Below, one piece after another: positions 62,757 to 64,000 of a stretch of DNA of 64,000 nucleotides. Both the position numbers and the translations under genes were made by a program. Under the pieces are notes generated by a model that saw only the letters and a list, made by a program, of their open reading frames with translations, was not told the DNA's origin and ran no database searches. The DNA is from Variovorax sp. UMC13 (GTDB lineage Bacteria; Pseudomonadota; Gammaproteobacteria; Burkholderiales; Burkholderiaceae_C). The stretch lies in the NCBI RefSeq assembly GCF_014170375.1, contig NZ_LZZW01000017.1, positions 23,563 through 87,562 on the forward strand, in the 5' to 3' direction. Position 1 is the stretch's first letter. Each line of letters starts with the position of its first letter.

Positions 62757-64000
62757 ATGACAAGACTTCCGTTGCCTGCGGCCCGCGTTCTGGCCACCCG
62801 CCCGCCCCGGATGCTGCCCGGCCGGGCGCCGTTGTCCGCGCTGGGCGCGGCCATGGTGCTGGCCCTGGGCGGCGTGGCACTCGACGCGCAAGCCTTGTCG
62901 CTGGGCCGCATCACGGTGCAGTCGGCGCTGGGTGAACCGCTGCGCGCGGAGATCGACGTCACGGAGATCAGCGCCGCCGAGGCCGAGGGCCTGCGGGTCA
63001 ACGTCGGATCGCCGGAGACCTTCCGCACCGCCGGCGTGCCCTACAACAGCGCGCTGTCGGACGTGCGCAGCACGCTGCAGCGGCGTGCCGACGGCCGCTA
63101 CGTGGTGCGCCTGAGCAGCAACCGCTCGATCTCCGATCCCTTCATCGATCTGGTGATCGAAGCCAACTGGGGCTCGGGCCGGATCACGCGCGACTACACG
63201 GTGCTGCTGGACCCGCCCAGCAGCCGCCCATCCGCTGCCGCGGCCGCCATGGCGCCGACGCCAGCCCAGATCACGCCACCCGCGGCAGCGCCGCAGGCCG
63301 TGGCGCCGCGTCCGCGCCCGGCCACCGCCGCCGTGGTCGCCCCTCCATCGCCTCCCGCTGCACCTGTCGAACCGGCACGCACGGCCGCGAGCGGCGGCGG
63401 CGCCGGTGGCCAGGTCACGGTCCGCACCGGCGACACCGCGAGCAAGATCGCCGGCGCCTACAAGCCGGCCGAGGTCTCGCTCGACCAGATGCTGGTGGCG
63501 CTGCTGCGCGCCAACCCCAATGCCTTCATCAACGGCAACGTGAATCGGGTGCGCGCCGGCGCGGTGCTCGACCTGCCGAGCGCCGCACAGGCCACGGCCA
63601 CGCCCGCCGCCGAAGCACGCCGCACCGTGATCGCCCAAAGCCGCGACTTCGGCGACTACCGGCGCCGGCTGGCCGACAACGCGCCCAGCGCCAAGGTCGC
63701 GAGCGCCGATCGCCAGGCCACCGGCAAGCTGCAGGCCAACGTCCAGGACCGCAACGCCGTCGCGGCCTCGCCCGACAAGCTGACCATCGCGCAGGCCCGC
63801 GCCGCCGACGACAAGCTGGCCCAGGCGCGCCAGGCGCAGGAGAGCAACGCCCGCTTGGCGGAACTCTCCAAGAACATCAGCGAGCTGAACAAGCTGCAGG
63901 GCGGCGCGGCGGCGCCCGCACCGGCTGGCAACGCGGCATCGGCCGTCGCGCCAGCGGCTGCAGCCACGGCAAGCACCGCCGCGGCCACCGCTCCCGCGGC
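62757..64000 (+). CDS. fimV: FimV-family pilus/polarity protein, N-terminal part (runs off the window)
   Basis: Open from ATG 62757 to the window end with no stop (over 410 residues). A long signal/leader (about 1-45, to ALDAQA) precedes the FimV N-terminal domain (LSLGRITVQSALGEPLRAEIDV), a Pro/Ala-rich linker, a LysM-like peptidoglycan-binding domain at about 220-270 (VRTGDTASKIAG...NPNAF) and a coiled-coil-like Ala/Gln/Lys stretch. FimV organises the cell pole and type IV pili. The asd-fimV order is common in Burkholderiales and Pseudomonas. Confidence 0.88.
   Translation, partial: MTRLPLPAARVLATRPPRMLPGRAPLSALGAAMVLALGGVALDAQALSLGRITVQSALGEPLRAEIDVTEISAAEAEGLRVNVGSPETFRTAGVPYNSALSDVRSTLQRRADGRYVVRLSSNRSISDPFIDLVIEANWGSGRITRDYTVLLDPPSSRPSAAAAAMAPTPAQITPPAAAPQAVAPRPRPATAAVVAPPSPPAAPVEPARTAASGGGAGGQVTVRTGDTASKIAGAYKPAEVSLDQMLVALLRANPNAFINGNVNRVRAGAVLDLPSAAQATATPAAEARRTVIAQSRDFGDYRRRLADNAPSAKVASADRQATGKLQANVQDRNAVAASPDKLTIAQARAADDKLAQARQAQESNARLAELSKNISELNKLQGGAAAPAPAGNAASAVAPAAAATASTAAATAPA

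Overview
The window looks like a chromosomal segment of a Comamonadaceae betaproteobacterium, most likely Variovorax or a close relative. This rests on very high GC with strong third-position bias, protein-level resemblance, and gene orders typical of Burkholderiales (acnB next to mdh, a GntR gene before sdhCDAB-sdhE-gltA, leuCDB-asd-fimV). No rRNA, tRNA, CRISPR array or insertion sequence was seen.

Layout. 1-1142: end of argD and argF. 1164-9552 (minus strand): a hydantoin/pyrimidine-type catabolic block with a racemase-family protein lacking both family cysteines, a dihydropyrimidinase/hydantoinase, two short-chain/extended dehydrogenases, a NitT/TauT-type ABC importer and an amidohydrolase. 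Its promoter regions carry three copies of one 13-bp operator-like sequence. 9616-10703: a RES-Xre toxin-antitoxin module with a perfect 11-bp inverted repeat upstream. 10710-20776: an FCD-type GntR regulator, an arylmalonate-decarboxylase-like enzyme, a Pot-type ABC importer, and a deaminase, amidohydrolase, PuuE-type deacetylase and amidase, together suited to importing and dismantling an N-containing compound. 20850-24386: a DUF899 protein, then kynBUA (tryptophan to anthranilate). 24403-26860: a DUF1016 nuclease-like gene divergent from a SUKH-ankyrin-like gene, probably accessory. 26873-34922: an FAD monooxygenase, then ferrous iron uptake (feoA, feoB, a Cys-rich membrane peptide; efeU, efeO, efeB and a second M75 protein) with Fur-box-like sites. 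35105-40586: acnA, an orphan glycosyltransferase-like gene, a membrane protein and an Xre regulator.

40697-44318: a flavin/pyridoxamine-oxidase-fold protein and a tightly coupled four-gene operon (acyl-CoA dehydrogenase, PIG-L deacetylase, methyltransferase, glycosyltransferase) of unknown product. 44362-55998: a TCA-cycle supercluster. acnB, a periplasmic protein, a CitE-like lyase, a 37-codon ORF and mdh lie on the minus strand. A HutC-type GntR, sdhCDAB, sdhE and gltA lie on the plus strand, with a palindrome between the two arms. 56155-64000: entericidin, LysR, leuCDB, an SRPBCC protein, an Ile/Thr-rich leader peptide before asd, asd, and the start of fimV, which runs off the window.

The most interesting items are the leader peptide and possible attenuator before asd, the RES-Xre operator, the shared 13-bp operator, the two racemase-superfamily proteins with atypical active sites, and the uncharacterised four-gene operon. 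All functional statements are read from sequence by eye, with no database search.
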